A DNA stretch of 44,695 nucleotides from Planctomycetales bacterium (GTDB taxonomy: Bacteria; Planctomycetota; Planctomycetia; Pirellulales; Pirellulaceae), in the NCBI GenBank assembly GCA_020427005.1, contig JAGQOY010000034.1:1-44695 (forward strand), given 5' to 3'. Within the stretch, counting starts at the first letter, position 1, and the number at the start of each line of letters is the position of its first letter. A program made the position numbers and the translations under genes. Of the stretch, positions 43,789 to 44,695 are shown piece after piece. Under the pieces are notes generated by a model, which was given only the letters and a program-made list of their open reading frames with translations, was not told the DNA's origin and did no database searches.

Positions 43789-44695
43789 TCACCAAGTCCA
43801 AACCACGCCCAGCGTCGCATCGGGGGCTCGGTCAGTAATCCCAAAATTCACAAAAGGTTCCACAATATTGCAGCGTTTGATCATGGTGGCTGCTAGCCGC
43901 AACGAGATGATGTCAGCGTTTGTGCCAGCTAGAGACTGCGAGTTTAGTTGCGTTTCCAGTGCGTACGATCCCAGCAGAGCCGCACTTAGAGTCACTCGTT
44001 CATTGACTCCAAAGCCCGTGCCGAAGTTGTATTGGAAGGAATCACCAGGCTTAATGTAGTTCGCGCCGAATCGGCCCTCAGCATAATGCCGATAGCCAGC
44101 ACCCCAGAAAAGTACCAAAGGATCATAGGCTTTGACCATCAATATGTCCGAAGCAAAAGTCCAAACGCCAAGTCCCATGCCTGCGTTTCCGGGTGCTATC
44201 GGGTTTCTCCCATTGCCAGTCGGTGCAGTAAGATCAAAGGAAGCAATAACTGCTGGGCGACATTCAGTTTCACGGTACAACAGGTAATTGAATCCGGTTT
44301 TGAGGTCGCCGATTCCACCGGCATTATCGCGAGTTAGTGTTAGTCCGTCAGTTACTTGTGTGTTTTGCCAACCAACTTGCGTAGAACCATTCCACTGCAA
44401 CCTGTCCGTCACTCCATACCGAAAACCCAATATCGAATCGAGCGTTCGAATTTGGTACAGCTGATTGTTAGCCACAGGCCCGGGCAACAGGACAGGCAGC
44501 GTCAATTCGTTGGTTGAGTATAGGACCCCGAGATCCCATTGAGCCTGACCCGTACGAAGTAGTGGAGTTACCGTACGTAAAAAGGCTCTAGTCGTATCGG
44601 TTCGTTGTTCACCGTATTCTTGTTTGCGGGCGACCGCATCGGTAGTAGCAGCGTCGTATTCTTCCTGACTCGTATAATCAGCCATTTCCACTTCT
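43789..44695 (-). CDS. Outer-membrane beta-barrel protein (5' end outside window)
   Basis: The reading frame is open to the right edge; the GTG at 44691 is an in-frame codon, not a likely start, so the N-terminus lies outside. About 300 residues are visible. After an Ala/Arg/Glu-rich lead (DYTSQEEYDAATTDAVARKQ) they form alternating amphipathic strands with aromatic ends (LGFRYGVTDRLQWNGSTQVG, FNYLLYRETECRPAVIASFD, FGTGFGVNERVTLSAALLGS) and finish in LGVVWTW, a typical barrel C-terminus. This resembles the transporter-like barrel (MetA-pathway of phenol degradation type, Pfam PF13557). Helical lead plus barrel plus C39 downstream recalls FapF. Substrate unknown. Confidence 0.78.
   Translation of the reverse strand, partial: EVEMADYTSQEEYDAATTDAVARKQEYGEQRTDTTRAFLRTVTPLLRTGQAQWDLGVLYSTNELTLPVLLPGPVANNQLYQIRTLDSILGFRYGVTDRLQWNGSTQVGWQNTQVTDGLTLTRDNAGGIGDLKTGFNYLLYRETECRPAVIASFDLTAPTGNGRNPIAPGNAGMGLGVWTFASDILMVKAYDPLVLFWGAGYRHYAEGRFGANYIKPGDSFQYNFGTGFGVNERVTLSAALLGSYALETQLNSQSLAGTNADIISLRLAATMIKRCNIVEPFVNFGITDRAPDATLGVVWTW

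Noticed and set aside
1..44695. CRISPR arrays, tRNA, rRNA, transposases, prophage genes
   Set aside because: I looked for regularly spaced repeats, clover-leaf-like sequence in gaps and integrase or transposase motifs and found none that I could support.

Overview
The window looks like a chromosomal segment of a Planctomycetota bacterium, most likely of the Pirellulaceae (Rhodopirellula/Blastopirellula-like). The basis is gene content: a secreted formylglycine sulfatase, a secreted DUF1080 (3-keto-disaccharide hydrolase) protein, two Gfo/Idh/MocA oxidoreductases (one with a signal peptide), a NIPSNAP protein, an FG-GAP/VCBS protein, a very short histidine kinase, several GTG/TTG starts, and moderate GC with mostly weak Shine-Dalgarno sites. 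The assignment is inferred from family content; no rRNA or tRNA gene was recognised.

Layout. 1-9.6 kb: end of a Gfo/Idh/MocA oxidoreductase, an AcpH-like protein, a 0.4 kb repeat-bearing spacer, then on the minus strand an aldehyde dehydrogenase followed by 3-methyladenine glycosylase (tag). A lactate permease is divergent from the dehydrogenase. A minus-strand nucleic-acid cluster rluA-like > SMUG1 > mnmA follows, then a membrane-anchored conserved hypothetical. 9.6-16.1 kb: a CheY-like regulator, a secreted oxidoreductase, an unrecognised helical protein, FloA, an alpha/beta hydrolase, and a protein with three zinc-ribbon-like modules and a cysteine-cluster domain. 16.1-24 kb, mostly minus: secreted esterase, CaCA antiporter, VCBS protein, Ppx/GppA phosphatase, HAD phosphatase and DUF1080. 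A decayed repeat cluster lies at 20.4-20.8 kb. 24-31 kb: ilvD and a sugar epimerase (plus strand), then histidine kinase > PP2C > PutA (minus strand). 32.9-42.3 kb: sulfatase (plus), then on the minus strand a voltage-gated K+ channel, a molybdopterin oxidoreductase and a COG0523 GTPase, then plus-strand NIPSNAP and an M13 metallopeptidase.

The last 2.3 kb is the most interesting part. A small secreted glycine-rich protein carries a V-x-G-Q element just after its signal peptide. It faces a periplasmic C39 peptidase with an intact catalytic triad, which lies directly downstream of an outer-membrane beta-barrel gene cut by the window edge. Together they resemble the protease, pore and substrate logic of functional-amyloid (Fap) secretion. 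I propose them as a candidate planctomycete export/processing system; that is an inference.

No transposase, integrase, CRISPR array, rRNA or tRNA was recognised. Dispersed repeats are present: a 92-bp sequence found twice about 25 kb apart, an imperfect inverted repeat at 1.54-1.60 kb, and palindromic units near 20.5 kb.
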